DNA from: Silene conica
Lineage: Eukaryota > Streptophyta > Magnoliopsida > Caryophyllales > Caryophyllaceae
NCBI GenBank assembly: GCA_029255685.2
Contig: CM055314.2
Span: forward strand, 44,660,772 to 44,724,771
DNA: 64,000 nucleotides
Reading direction: 5' to 3'
Part shown: one piece after another, positions 54,933 to 64,000 of the stretch
How positions within the stretch are numbered: position 1 is the stretch's first letter
How the letters are laid out: every line of letters begins with the position of its first letter
Program-made: the position numbers and the translations under genes
Notes under the pieces: model-generated
Told to the model about the DNA's origin: nothing
Databases searched by the model: none
Seen by the model: only the letters and a program-made list of their open reading frames with translations

Positions 54933-55824
54933 TGTAATACCCCGAATATTTAAACTATAATTGTTACGATGTGCACTTTTATAATTGCCGTGTCGATAGT
55001 ATTTAGACGTTTTAAATATTCGATAAATACGTTATCGAATTACATTTCTTGAATGTCGTTAGTGGGGCTCGAACTTGAGACCTTTGGAGTTGGGTTTGGG
55101 CCTCGTATATTGTGCAAATTAGCAGCCCACGCGTTGCCAAAACCCTCACATCACTCACACACTCACTTAAACCCTTCTGGCCCCTTATAAGAGGTGCTTT
55201 TGACCTCATTTTTACCCTACTCTACACAAATCCAACACCTAAGTCTTGCAGCCGCCACTACAGTTAAGGGAGAGGAGGTTCGTGCGGTGTGTTTAGACCA
55301 ACCTAGGGCCAGTCGTTGTGAGCGTGAATCTGGTACGTTGCCTCTGACTTTTCGATAATGTCGTGTTTGCGTATGGTTGTGTTTGGATTCGAAGGGTGGT
55401 GTGTCATCGTTCTCAGTCTAGCATAACACCATGTTATCGATGGTAGTCAGGGTAGTAGTGTAGTGGTTGTCACGGTGAGTACGGGCAACGGAGTCGGTGA
55501 CGAAGGGAGTGTGTGTTTTCCTTACGTATCTCGGTTATTTGGTGTATGCGGTGTACATGGGGGTGTTTGGGGGTGGTAGCACCGTTGACTCGGGGGAGGT
55601 CGACACGGTGGTACCACCGTTATTTATGGGTCTAGTGTTAGAGGTGGTTCTAGCGGTGGTTTCAGGTGGTGTTGGGGTTGGTAGTGTCGGCAGGAGTAGT
55701 TGTAGACGGGTTTACGGTGTTTAGGTGAGGGACCAGGCCTGGTAGGGGCCTTGGTTCACCTCGCCGGTGGTTGTCGATAGGGTGGCTGGTTGTCAATATT
55801 GTTATATATTATTATTATTATTAT

Positions 55825-55996
55825 TTTGATAAAATGTGAGAAGTATATATATCAAAAAACCAAAACCATCCATACAATTTACATGCTTAAGTGCAGGTTC
55901 GAATCCCCTATGCACTTTGAAAAAAAACCAGCAAACAAACAAACTTTAAAGTAAAGCTGATTTCCTTAACATAACTAATGTGCCAACTACACACAA
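55825..55996 (-). other. LINE 3' untranslated region
   Basis: There is no long poly-A; the 3' end runs into AAAATAATAATAA-type sequence. A seven-base stem AAGTGCA/TGCACTT (55889-55917) encloses GGTTCGAATCC on the plus strand, which resembles a tRNA B box. Confidence 0.65.
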
Positions 55997-56764
55997 TTAC
56001 TCATGTGTCTTGTATCTAATTCTGGCCATAACTTCTCTAATGATGGTCATAGCAAGAAACTCAGGTCTCACAAGAGTACCATTCACACGGGCATTATTTC
56101 GTTGCATCCAAACATGATAGTAGAGGCCAGTGATGAGCAGAGCCAGTTTTTTCCATTGAGGATCACGATTGTGTCCCTGAAACATTATGATCTCTGAGGG
56201 AATAATGAGTTGCATAGACCTCTCAATAGCTTCCTTAACCTTACCACTATAAGGGCAGTCCAGGAACAAGTGATCCCTGGTTTCAGCAGCAACCCCACAA
56301 TTGCAGCACAAATCATCACTACAACAGCCAAAACTGAACAGTTTAACTTTCAGATTCAGGCCATGATTATATATAAGCCAGGTGATGACAGCTTGTTTAG
56401 AAATATTCCAGTTGTTCCAACAGAGATTAGCCCAGGCTGGTGGAGGAGTAGGAGGGACTAGCCATTCATAGCCTTGCTTGACAGTGTAGCCCAGGGGGTG
56501 AGGGAGCCAAACATCATTAACATAACCAGTCTTCAGGGCTTCTTTTGCTTTGCAGACACTCTTCCAAGTCCAAGGGGTATCTGGAGGAGGAAGATAGGTG
56601 TCCCATTGTTTGTCTTTCAAGTATAGTTGATGTACCCACCTTATCCAAAGTCTATCAGACTTATGATAAATCCAGTTAACTAGCTTCCCTACAGCAGCAC
56701 AATTCCACTCAGCCAGCTTTTTGATCCCCAACCCTCCTTCTGCTTTTGTTCTAGTGACAGTGTC
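55997..56764 (-). pseudogene. LINE ORF2, zf-RVT C-terminus behind a stop
   Basis: In the RT frame after a TAG at 56765-56767 that stands where related proteins have tryptophan (PMVA-stop-DTVTR). It contains GGLGIKKLAEWNCAAVGKL and a zinc-binding region CCNCGVAAETRDHLFLDC. Translation ends in RYKTHE. No RNase H domain follows. Confidence 0.85.
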
Positions 56765-58428
56765 CTAGGCCACCATGGGAACTCTTTGATAATCACTACT
56801 GCCAGCCCATAAAAAATTCCTACAGATGGCCTCAATTCTTTTGATGAGGGCCTTTGGTAAGATAAATATGGAAGCCCAGTAGCAATGCAATGTGTTAAGG
56901 ACAGAGGTGATGAGTGTTAGCCTGCCTGCATATGAAAGTTTCTTTGCACCAAGACCCCTAATTCTGCTGACAAGCTTCTCAGTAAGCTTATGGCATTCTT
57001 GCTTACTAATCTTGCCAGATTGTATGGGTACTCCCAAATATCTGAAAGGAAAAGTCCCCTCTCTAAATCCTGTAACCCTTTGAATATCAGATTTCAAATC
57101 TTCATTCATGCCATTGAAGTATATATCAGACTTAGCAGAGTTAAGTTTAAGACCAGAAGCAGCTGAGAAGGAATGAAAAGCCCTCATGAGAAGGAGTATG
57201 GACTGAGCATTACCTTTGCAGAACATAAGTAAATCATCAGCAAACATGAGATGGGTAAGTTTGAGATGTTTGCACATGGGATGGTACTGGAAAGGTCCCC
57301 TATTAGTGGCATAAATGAGAAGCCTTGAAAAATACTCCATACACATGGTAAAGATGAGAGGAGAGATAGGGTCCCCCTGTCTGAGCCCTCTCTTGCCTTT
57401 GAAATAGCCAAACATACTCCCATTCAAAGTGAGGGAGAAGGTGGGAGAGGTTATACAGGCCATCAACATTTTGATGAAATGATCAGGTATTTGGAACTTG
57501 TGTAACAATTGTGCAACAAAATCCCATTCAATGGTATCATAAGCCTTCTGTAGATCAATCTTAAATAAGCATCTTGGGGAAGCACTCTGCCTTGAGTACA
57601 TATGGATTAAATCTTGGCATATAAGGACATTCTCAATAATTGATCTTCCTTGAATGAAAGCTCCCTGGTTTTCTTGTATAAGATCAGGTAACACAAGAGC
57701 TAGCCTGTTGCATAACAGCTTTGAGATGGCTTTATACAGAACATTACAGCAAGCTATGGGCCTAAATTGGGTCACAGAGTTAGGTCTCTCACACTTTGGA
57801 ATAAGTGTGATATTAGTAGCATTCACCTGCTGTAATAATTCTCCAGACCTGAAGAAATCTGCCACAGCAGCACATACATCTGAACCAATGACAGACCAGG
57901 AATCCTTGAAAAACTGGCTACTAAAACCATCTGGCCCAGGGGCCTTTGTGTTAGGGATGGAAAATATGGCCTCCTTGATTTCCTGGGCAGTGACAGGCCT
58001 ATTGAGTATAGTACAGTGACTTTCAGAGCATACACTGCCTGTGGCCATGACTACATTTTTTACCTGATCAGTGGCAGAACTACAACCCAGCAAGGATTGG
58101 TAATATTGCAGGAAGGCATCTTGGATGTCATTCTGGTCATTGCATTGCTTACCCTGTAGGTCATCAATTTGCACTACTTTATTTTGGATATTCCTTTGCC
58201 TGATACTGCTATGAAAGTAAGCAGTGTTACTATCACCCTCCTCCAGCCACTTTGTTTTGGCCTTTTGAGCAAGAAAACTGTCCCTAGCCTTAATAAGATA
58301 TCTGGTCTCAGTGAGAAGAGCTATTTCCTGAGCCAGCATCTCAACATTTGTTACATCCTCTCTAATTTTGATTTGAAGTTGCTCCAGGTCCAGAAGGGCC
58401 TTTGTAGTTTTGACCTCTATGTCAGCAA
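56765..58428 (-). pseudogene. LINE ORF2, reverse transcriptase
   Basis: About 525 residues with the non-LTR RT blocks: PNTKAPGPDGFSSQFF, INVTLIPK-like TNITLIPKCERP, FRPIACCNVLYKAISK, AFIQGRSI, LRQGDPISPLIF and the catalytic FADDLLMF (near 57222-57250 on the complement), then RYLGVPIQSGK. One base is missing near 58428 relative to the endonuclease frame. The enzyme would reverse-transcribe LINE RNA at nicked chromosomal DNA. Confidence 0.9.
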
Positions 58429-59322
58429 ACAGTTCTTATTTAAGGTTTTCAGAGGTCCCTTCAGCATCTTGAGCTTTTTAATAACACAAAACATCTTAGT
58501 GCCATAGAAAGGATAGCCCCATATCTCCTTAACAATGGGGAGAAAATATGATGAATTACTCCACATGTTATAGTACTTGAAGCTGGTTTTCCTGCTATGA
58601 CACTCTTTAGCACCACTCACAATGCATGGTGTATGGTCCATGATCCCCTCAGTGTGAAAGTGTGCTACTAGATCAGGGAAATCAGTAAGCCAGTGAGGAT
58701 TCCCCATGAATTTGTCTAGCCTACTGAACCTCCTTTGTCCTGGAGCTCTCTTATTAGTCCAGGTAAAGTAGGATCCAGTGGCTGGAATATCAGCCAATTC
58801 ACAGGTTTGAATACATTGCATGAAATCCTCCATATCCTCTCTTTTGGTATTCCCTCCCAATCTCTCAGAAGGGTCCAGCACTGTGTTGAAATCACCTGCA
58901 ATAGCCCATGGCATGTGACAAGTTGCAGCAATTTCCATAAGAGTATCCCATAACTCTTTCCTCTTCTCTCCCTCATTAAAAGCATATATCATGGTAAAAA
59001 GGAACTCCTTCTTGCTCACCTTTGCTGTTACCTTAGCATGAATGCATTGAGACTGATACTGTAACACTGTGACATCAAACATGTGTGCTTTCCACATCAA
59101 CCAAACTCTTCCCCCTGGGTGAAGGTGTGAATTGGTAGTTATGCTCCAGCCATTTATCAAAGAAGTATTAATATTCCTTAAGTTAGCACCAGTAACTTTA
59201 GTTTCCAACAAACCAAACAAACCAATATCCTTATTCTTGAGAAAATCCTTAACTATATTCTGTTTATTTACACTATTGAGCCCTCTAACATTCCAAAACC
59301 CAATATTATTCATGAGACACAT
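58417..59322 (-). pseudogene. LINE ORF2, endonuclease domain
   Basis: ATG at 59322 or 59313. AP-type endonuclease blocks: GFWNVRGLN, GLLETKV, IAGDFNTVL, SRLDKFMGN and the terminal MDHTPCIV. The start overlaps the end of ORF1 (ATGAATAA), a coupling often seen in LINEs. The frame breaks at the C-terminus near 58428, just before the RT domain. Confidence 0.88.
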
Positions 59323-60577
59323 TGGAAGGGGAATCATTATTACCATTTCCCAACTGTGAAGCCTCTCTGAAATCTCCTGACTGATTGTCAATGGTCTGAG
59401 ACTGAACCTGCTGCTGATCAGGGGGGATTTCACCCTGCTCAAGGTTTGATTGTTGCCCAGCCTGGTCATAAACCTGAGCCATAGAGCCCTGCAATCCTTC
59501 CACTGGTATATCTGGTGCTGTAACAGGTACAGCCACTGGTCCCTGCTCCTGAACAGGCTGTTCTGAGCCAGTCAATAACCTCCTCATATCTGTGATGGGC
59601 ACTGCTTGCACTGGTTTCCAAGCCTTAGGTGGTTGTGTGCCAGATTTGGGAATGTATTTGCCTTTTCTGCAATGAATCATCTCATGGCCAATCCCTTTAC
59701 ACAAATTACACTTAGAGGGTCTCCATTCATACTCAACCTTGATCTTTTGAATGATCCCCTTGTCATCTTTGAATTGAATGTCCTTAGGGTATTGTTTCCC
59801 AACAGGTAGTTCAACCATGGTTCTGGCAAAACCCAATCTGGTCTTGTCAGTCGTGGCTTGATCAGCTTTGATAAATTTTCCTACAAGGCCTGCAACTGCT
59901 GGTAGGCACTTACCCCAAAATTTGAGAGGTAGGGCATGTAACCTCACCCACGCTGGTACCAATTTCACATCAGTTTTCATTAAATCCACATTCTCAGTCC
60001 ATGGCTTAACAATAAGTGGCTTATTGTCAAACATGTAATAGCCATTACTCATCACCAATTCCTTATCCTTGACATCCTTAAAACGCACCAGAAATATGCC
60101 ATTAGGCATAAACGAAACTTTATCTATGCCATGTTTATGCCAAATTCTATGAATAAAACCATTCAAAACCTCCCATGGAGGGTTTGCACCCAAAACAAAA
60201 CAGAAAACTGCCTGATTCCAGTAATCAACTTCCTCCTGAACATCCTCTGTTGTGAATTGAATCATATCTGGTATAACAGGGGTATTGTCTGTATTCTGAT
60301 CATTATGGTTTAGAGTATTACCTGATTCAGATTCCTGGTTGCTAGGAATATCCACCTCTTCATCATCAAAACATAATCCCGGAATAGGATTCAACTCATG
60401 CATTGGTTTGCTACGTAGAATGTCATCCTCATCTGGCCCTGTTTTCCTTTCTGCAACTGGTATGGTATTTTTATTCATTGTACTCAAAACTCTCTGAATG
60501 AAATCTCGTTGTTTAATCTTTGTTTTTTGTGCAGATTGTTGTCTATGCTTGGTTTTCTGTGCTGAATTCCTAGCCAT
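59306..60577 (-). CDS. LINE ORF1, DUF4283 and CCHC protein
   Basis: 423 residues, intact; ATG at 60577 (MARNSAQKTKHRQQ). The basic N-terminus is followed by an acidic stretch and a DUF4283 domain (about residues 105-260: YWNQAVFCFVLGANPPWEVL, FLVRFKDVKDKELVMSNGYY, WVRLHALPLKFWGKC). A CCHC knuckle CNLCKGIGHEMIHC sits near 290, and a glutamine/proline-rich tail follows. The protein binds LINE RNA. Confidence 0.92.
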   Translation of the reverse strand: MARNSAQKTKHRQQSAQKTKIKQRDFIQRVLSTMNKNTIPVAERKTGPDEDDILRSKPMHELNPIPGLCFDDEEVDIPSNQESESGNTLNHNDQNTDNTPVIPDMIQFTTEDVQEEVDYWNQAVFCFVLGANPPWEVLNGFIHRIWHKHGIDKVSFMPNGIFLVRFKDVKDKELVMSNGYYMFDNKPLIVKPWTENVDLMKTDVKLVPAWVRLHALPLKFWGKCLPAVAGLVGKFIKADQATTDKTRLGFARTMVELPVGKQYPKDIQFKDDKGIIQKIKVEYEWRPSKCNLCKGIGHEMIHCRKGKYIPKSGTQPPKAWKPVQAVPITDMRRLLTGSEQPVQEQGPVAVPVTAPDIPVEGLQGSMAQVYDQAGQQSNLEQGEIPPDQQQVQSQTIDNQSGDFREASQLGNGNNDSPSNVSHE

Positions 60578-60647
60578 GATACGAGGAAGATCAAAGCTAG
60601 GGCATGAAAGTGACGTCGCCTGTCAGTCGCCTTCCATTAGGGTAATT

Positions 60648-61449
60648 ATATTATTATTATTATTGTTATTATATTATGATGTTATTATTATTAGTTTAAA
60701 GGTCAATTGTGTTATTGTATTCTATTTATGGTTGTAGTATTTTAAATAATTTGCTAAGGTGAACAATTGAAGGGCTTTACGAGTCTGGAAAGTTTCGATT
60801 TAAGAAAGTTACTATTTCGGGAAAGTTTCCATTTCAGGAAACTTTCCATTATTAGAAGGTTTCTATTTATAGTAGGGTCGCTTGAGTTATGGGGGTTCGG
60901 GAAGATTATTAATTCGTTACATAATATATGTTTAGGTGAAGGTTTTCGCGTGGAATACTTCTAGCAGCTTTTCGGTTGATTTTGTCCTTCTACAGTTTGA
61001 GGTAGGGGAATAACTGTGCACTCGTTTATGATGTGAAACATGGTTATTAACTGTTGTGAATTATATACACCTTATTGAATGGATAATGCTGTAATATTAT
61101 TTATTGACTATATATTCCTATGATGCAGAAATTGATATAATGGGTCTTGTGATATGGTGCGGAGATATTTGGGTCTTGTGTTACGGTGTGGAGATATTTG
61201 GGTCTTGTGATATGGTGCGGAGATAATTGGGTCTTGTGATTTGGTGTTGAGATTATGGGTCTTGTGATACGGAGTGGAGTTATTGGGTCTTGTGATTCGG
61301 AGTGGAGGAAGACGCACTCTACTAATGTTTATGTTTTATTTGTTGATTTCCTCTACTCAACCTCGTGGTTGACCCTGTGTATTCGTGATCACCTGTGATG
61401 AAACAATTTATTGGGGAGCAGATTGACAGGTGCTTGAGACTATGGGAGC
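60648..61449 (+). other. V-family LTR, part right of the LINE
   Basis: No gene. It starts with the TTA microsatellite. At 61140-61300 there is a ~35-base repeat (GGGTCTTGTGATATGGTGCGGAGAT, about five units), whose counterpart in the left V LTR is the CCCATATCACAAG series at 13480-13530. Confidence 0.8.
61140..61305 (+). repeat. GGGTCTTGTGATATGG tandem repeat in V-family LTR
   Basis: Five imperfect units of 28-37 bases. The left V LTR carries a shorter reverse-complement version at about 13475-13525. Confidence 0.8.
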
Positions 61450-62493
61450 TGATGCGGGAGCATTAGCACGAGTTAGAGGTCGTGACCCACGACCCAAAGA
61501 AAGATTGAAAATGTTCGATTTGGGTTCAATACGGACTTTTAAGTTAGCTTGGGAAGACGTATTAGAAGAACAAAGGAAGATTCAAGGAAAGTCCCTTGGG
61601 ATGTGTGCCAAGGAGGACGTGTGGGACCACACGTGTGGAAATACTAATTAGAGTAGGGTTTGTGTTTTCTTATTTTAATTTTATTATTTACTAAAGTTTG
61701 TTATTAGTTTGTTACAACAAGGTTGTTAGGGTTGTTACAAGTTACTTACAATAGTTAGTTATGGGTTGTTGAGTTAGTTATTAAGTTGTTAGGGAGTTTG
61801 TTACAACTTAATCTTTTATTTATTTTATGTTTTATTTTTAGAATAAGGATTATTAAATCCCATAAGATAGAATTAGGAAACCCTAGTTTTATAAGGGCAA
61901 CACGAGTGACCGTGTATGGGGAGGCGTGTGAAGCTTCTTGTTTGTTTCCTAGTTTGAGTCGGATTGTGACGGATGACCTTACTATAAATAGGCATCCGTA
62001 GGTATTGTTTTATTCATCTTATCTTTCAATCAAATTATAAACCAATTTTCTTGTTAAGTTTAACTTACAAAAAAACCTAAAGTATCTGTGTGAGCTTTAA
62101 CCCCGAGTATCTGTGTGAGCTTCAAAATAATTGAGAGGGTATCTGTGTGAGCTTGATCAATTATCCTATCCTTCAACATACATAAATCATTCATTACATC
62201 ATCCCACAAATCTTTCAAGTATTGGTTGATGTGCATCACTATGTCATCAACGATCACCATCATCATCACCGATAATCAAGGACCACCGTGACATCAACCA
62301 CGGACCACCGTCCACGTCGAGTGCCACGCCGATCATCACCAACGTTCACCATTCGTTCATCGTTCATTCTACTTTGTTATTTTTCGTTCTTTATTTGTTC
62401 TAAATCGTGATATTTCACAAGTATATTATTTCCGCTGCAACATACGTATTTTCGTTGATCGTCTTATTTGATTATCACCCCAAATACACATCA
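61450..62493 (+). repeat. 5' LTR of Y'
   Basis: It starts TGATGCGGGAGCAT and ends CAAATACACATCA. TATA box TATAAATA at 61984-61991. Three GTATCTGTGTGAGCTT units lie at 62081-62160. The first ~190 bases are open in the frame that, in the 3' LTR of Y, continues the polyprotein. Confidence 0.9.
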
Positions 62494-62496
62494 AAA

Positions 62497-62508
62497 TGGT
62501 ATCAGTGC
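62497..62508 (+). promoter_or_regulatory. Primer-binding site of Y', one mismatch
   Basis: TGGTATCAGTGC; the A of the usual CAGAGC is T here. Same place as in Y. Confidence 0.85.
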
Positions 62509-62560
62509 TTCGGCTCTTGGTCTAATTTTTATATACCTATTCTTGGGAAAGTTTATCACA

Positions 62561-64000
62561 ATGGTAATATCAAAAGACGGAGATGGTGAGGAGAAGCCAT
62601 GGGAGGTGAGCAACATGGAATTAAAATCGGAAATTTAAGATCTCAAATACCTCATCAAAACCATGATGACCAAAGGAGGTCATAAGAAGACAGGACAGTC
62701 CTCATCTAGGGCGAGTGATTCGGAGGAGGAATCAGAATTCAAGGGCAAGGCTTGGGACAAGAACGAAGATGATAGAGGTCTCAAACTTGACATCCCTGAA
62801 TTCAAGGGAGATATGGATCCGGAATATTTCTTGGATTGGCTTAGACAAACGGAGCGAGTCTTTGAATACAAGGAATACGATGACCAGAAACAATTCAAGG
62901 TTGCTATCTTGAAACTTACAAAGTATGCTTCGTTATGGTACGAAAATCTTATGAAGCAAAGGAAGAAGCAACACAAGGAGAAAATCAAATCTTCGGCAAA
63001 GTTAAAGAAACACATGATTAAAAAATTCTTGCCAAAAGATTATGATCAAGAAAACTACTTGAGACTCCATTCTTTAACTCAAGACAATATGACCGTCTCG
63101 GAATACATTAGGGAGTTTGAAAAGATGACTATTCTATGTGACCTAGACAAGAGAGAGGAGTTAAAAGTTGCAAGGTTTATTCGTGGTTTATCACCAACCC
63201 TAACTTCAAGGGTTGAGAAACAAAATTATGAGGATTATTATGATGTGTGCAGGATTGCCTTGAAGTCTGAAAGACATGACAAGGCAAGGAAGACAAATTC
63301 TTATAGAAGCACAAGAGTCGGATAGGGCTCATCATCATATACCCCAAGTGCCACGCCAAAATCAAAAGAGGCGTCTAAAGAGGAAGTGGCCGAAAAGGCC
63401 ATAGGATCATTCAAGCCAAGTATTCCTGATCCTAGAGGAAGTACGATTAGAAGGTGCTATAAGTGTCAAGGCTATGGACACATTGCTACAGATTGCCCTC
63501 AAAAGAGAACCTTATCAATTCAAGAACTTCAAGGTATGGTTCCAAACTTTGTTGTACCTGAATTAATTGAGGAGGAAAAGAGGCAAGGAGAAACCGTAGT
63601 GGCCGAGAGTGAGGATGAGGTAGATTGCCTCGTAGTGCGTACCTTGCACGTAGAGACCACGACGGAAGGGGAGGAACAAAGAGATAATGTTTTCCATAAT
63701 CGTTGCAAGGTTGAGGGGAAAAAGTGCGACTTGATTATTGATAGCGAGTCTTGCACTAATGTCGTATCAAAAACCTTAGTCTCGGAGTTGGAACTAAGTG
63801 TTAGGGCTCGGGAGAAACCGTACAAGCTACAATGGTTAGATGGGAACCAAGGGGTACGGGTGGAAAAACAAGCCTTAATTGCATTTAATATTGGGCCATA
63901 TGAGGATAAGTTATGGTGTGACATCGTACCTATGAATGCGTGTCATATATTACTTGGAAGGCCATGGCAATACGATAGGAACGTTGTGCACGATGGTAGA
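62561..64000 (+). pseudogene. gag: Y' gag-protease with two stops and an altered active site
   Basis: ATG at 62561. A TAA near 62636 replaces the CAA codon of Y, and a TAG at 63323 replaces GAG. Between and after them the frame is otherwise continuous: gag core (IPEFKGDMDPEYFLDWLRQ, MTVSEYIREFEKMTILCDL), knuckle CYKCQGYGHIATDC, and a protease reading IIDSESCTNVVS where Y has D-S-G-S. It ends in NACHILLGRPWQYDRNV at the window edge. Three independent defects make it inactive. Confidence 0.88.

Larger units (their letters stand above)
55825..60647 (-). mobile_element. L1-type LINE, near full length
   Basis: It has ORF1 (DUF4283/CCHC) and ORF2 (endonuclease, RT, zf-RVT) on the minus strand. It lies between two TATTATTATTATT tracts of the V LTR, which act as a target duplication of about 17 bases; exact ends are blurred by the microsatellite. 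Lesions are one frameshift and one stop in ORF2, so it is young but inactive. Confidence 0.9.
54933..61449 (+). repeat. V-family LTR (plus strand), split by a LINE and cut by Y'
   Basis: It starts TGTAATACCCCGAATATTT. The pieces 54933-55824 and 60648-61449 align in order with the left V LTR read on the minus strand. This LTR points right, the left V points left. Its 3' end is not reached: Y' inserted at 61450 after CTATGGGAGC. Confidence 0.85.
61450..64000 (+). mobile_element. Element Y' (Y family), plus strand, running off the window
   Basis: 5' LTR, primer site and gag-protease region in the plus orientation, homologous to Y throughout. The right part is outside the window, so the presence of RT and integrase cannot be judged. 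Confidence 0.9.

Noticed and set aside
55889..55917. A tRNA gene at the GGTTCGAATCC word
   Set aside because: No D arm, anticodon arm or acceptor stem around it; only a B-box-like word in a short hairpin.

Overview
The window looks like intergenic DNA from a large, repeat-rich flowering-plant nuclear genome, almost certainly a eudicot. The evidence is plant-specific: Ty1-copia and Ty3-gypsy elements with tRNA-iMet or tRNA-Asp primer sites, a FAR1-type Mutator transposase, an L1-type LINE with a DUF4283/CCHC ORF1, and a hAT-like MITE. Caryophyllales is only a guess. I found no ordinary host gene, tRNA, rRNA or CRISPR array. Nearly every base can be placed in a transposable element, and most elements are nested.

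Left part (1-18291). A SIRE-like copia element lies on the minus strand (gag, pol, an extra ORF after pol, and a 5' LTR ending at 9930). It sits in the internal region of a gypsy element called V here. V's LTR (10111-18291) is itself interrupted by two solo LTRs of one ~3-kb-LTR family (A, TSD TCTGA; B, TSD TATTC).

Centre (18292-54932). This is one Mutator-like element (MULE), stretched to about 36 kb by later insertions. It carries a plus-strand FAR1/MULE transposase pseudogene (18799-22969). Convergent to it is a minus-strand, multi-exon ULP/C48-protease-like pseudogene with pieces from 54648 down to 24040. Introns and spacers of both genes are packed with TACAATAAC-type repeats, always in the same orientation on the plus strand. 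Three insertions cut the ULP gene, each with a matching 5-bp TSD: gypsy X (24392-42279, ATGAG) inside the last exon; a solo LTR (45580-46725, AATAC) inside an exon; and an Athila-like gag-only element (47381-54523, ACTGA) at the first exon/intron junction.

Inside X is a Russian doll. Element Y (28121-42040, TSD TTGGG) lies in X's 3' LTR. Y is hit by a CRM-like gypsy element W (30518-37030, TSD TGGAC), by a hAT-like MITE (29721-30211, 8-bp TSD CTCCCAAG) and by an X-family copy Z (38450-41920). X, Y, Z and the right-edge element Y' are gag-protease types; no RT or integrase is visible in X, Y or Z, and Y' runs off the window. W is the only near-complete gypsy element, with gag, protease, RT, RNase H and integrase, but it has three in-frame stops and one frameshift.

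Right part (54933-64000). A second V-family LTR starts at 54933 in the opposite orientation to the left V. It is split by an L1-type LINE (about 55825-60647, minus strand) in its TTA microsatellite, and again at 61450 by Y', which continues beyond the window. Most boundaries rest on exact TSDs and LTR or TIR ends read by eye. Family names rest on motif recognition and should be confirmed by database search.
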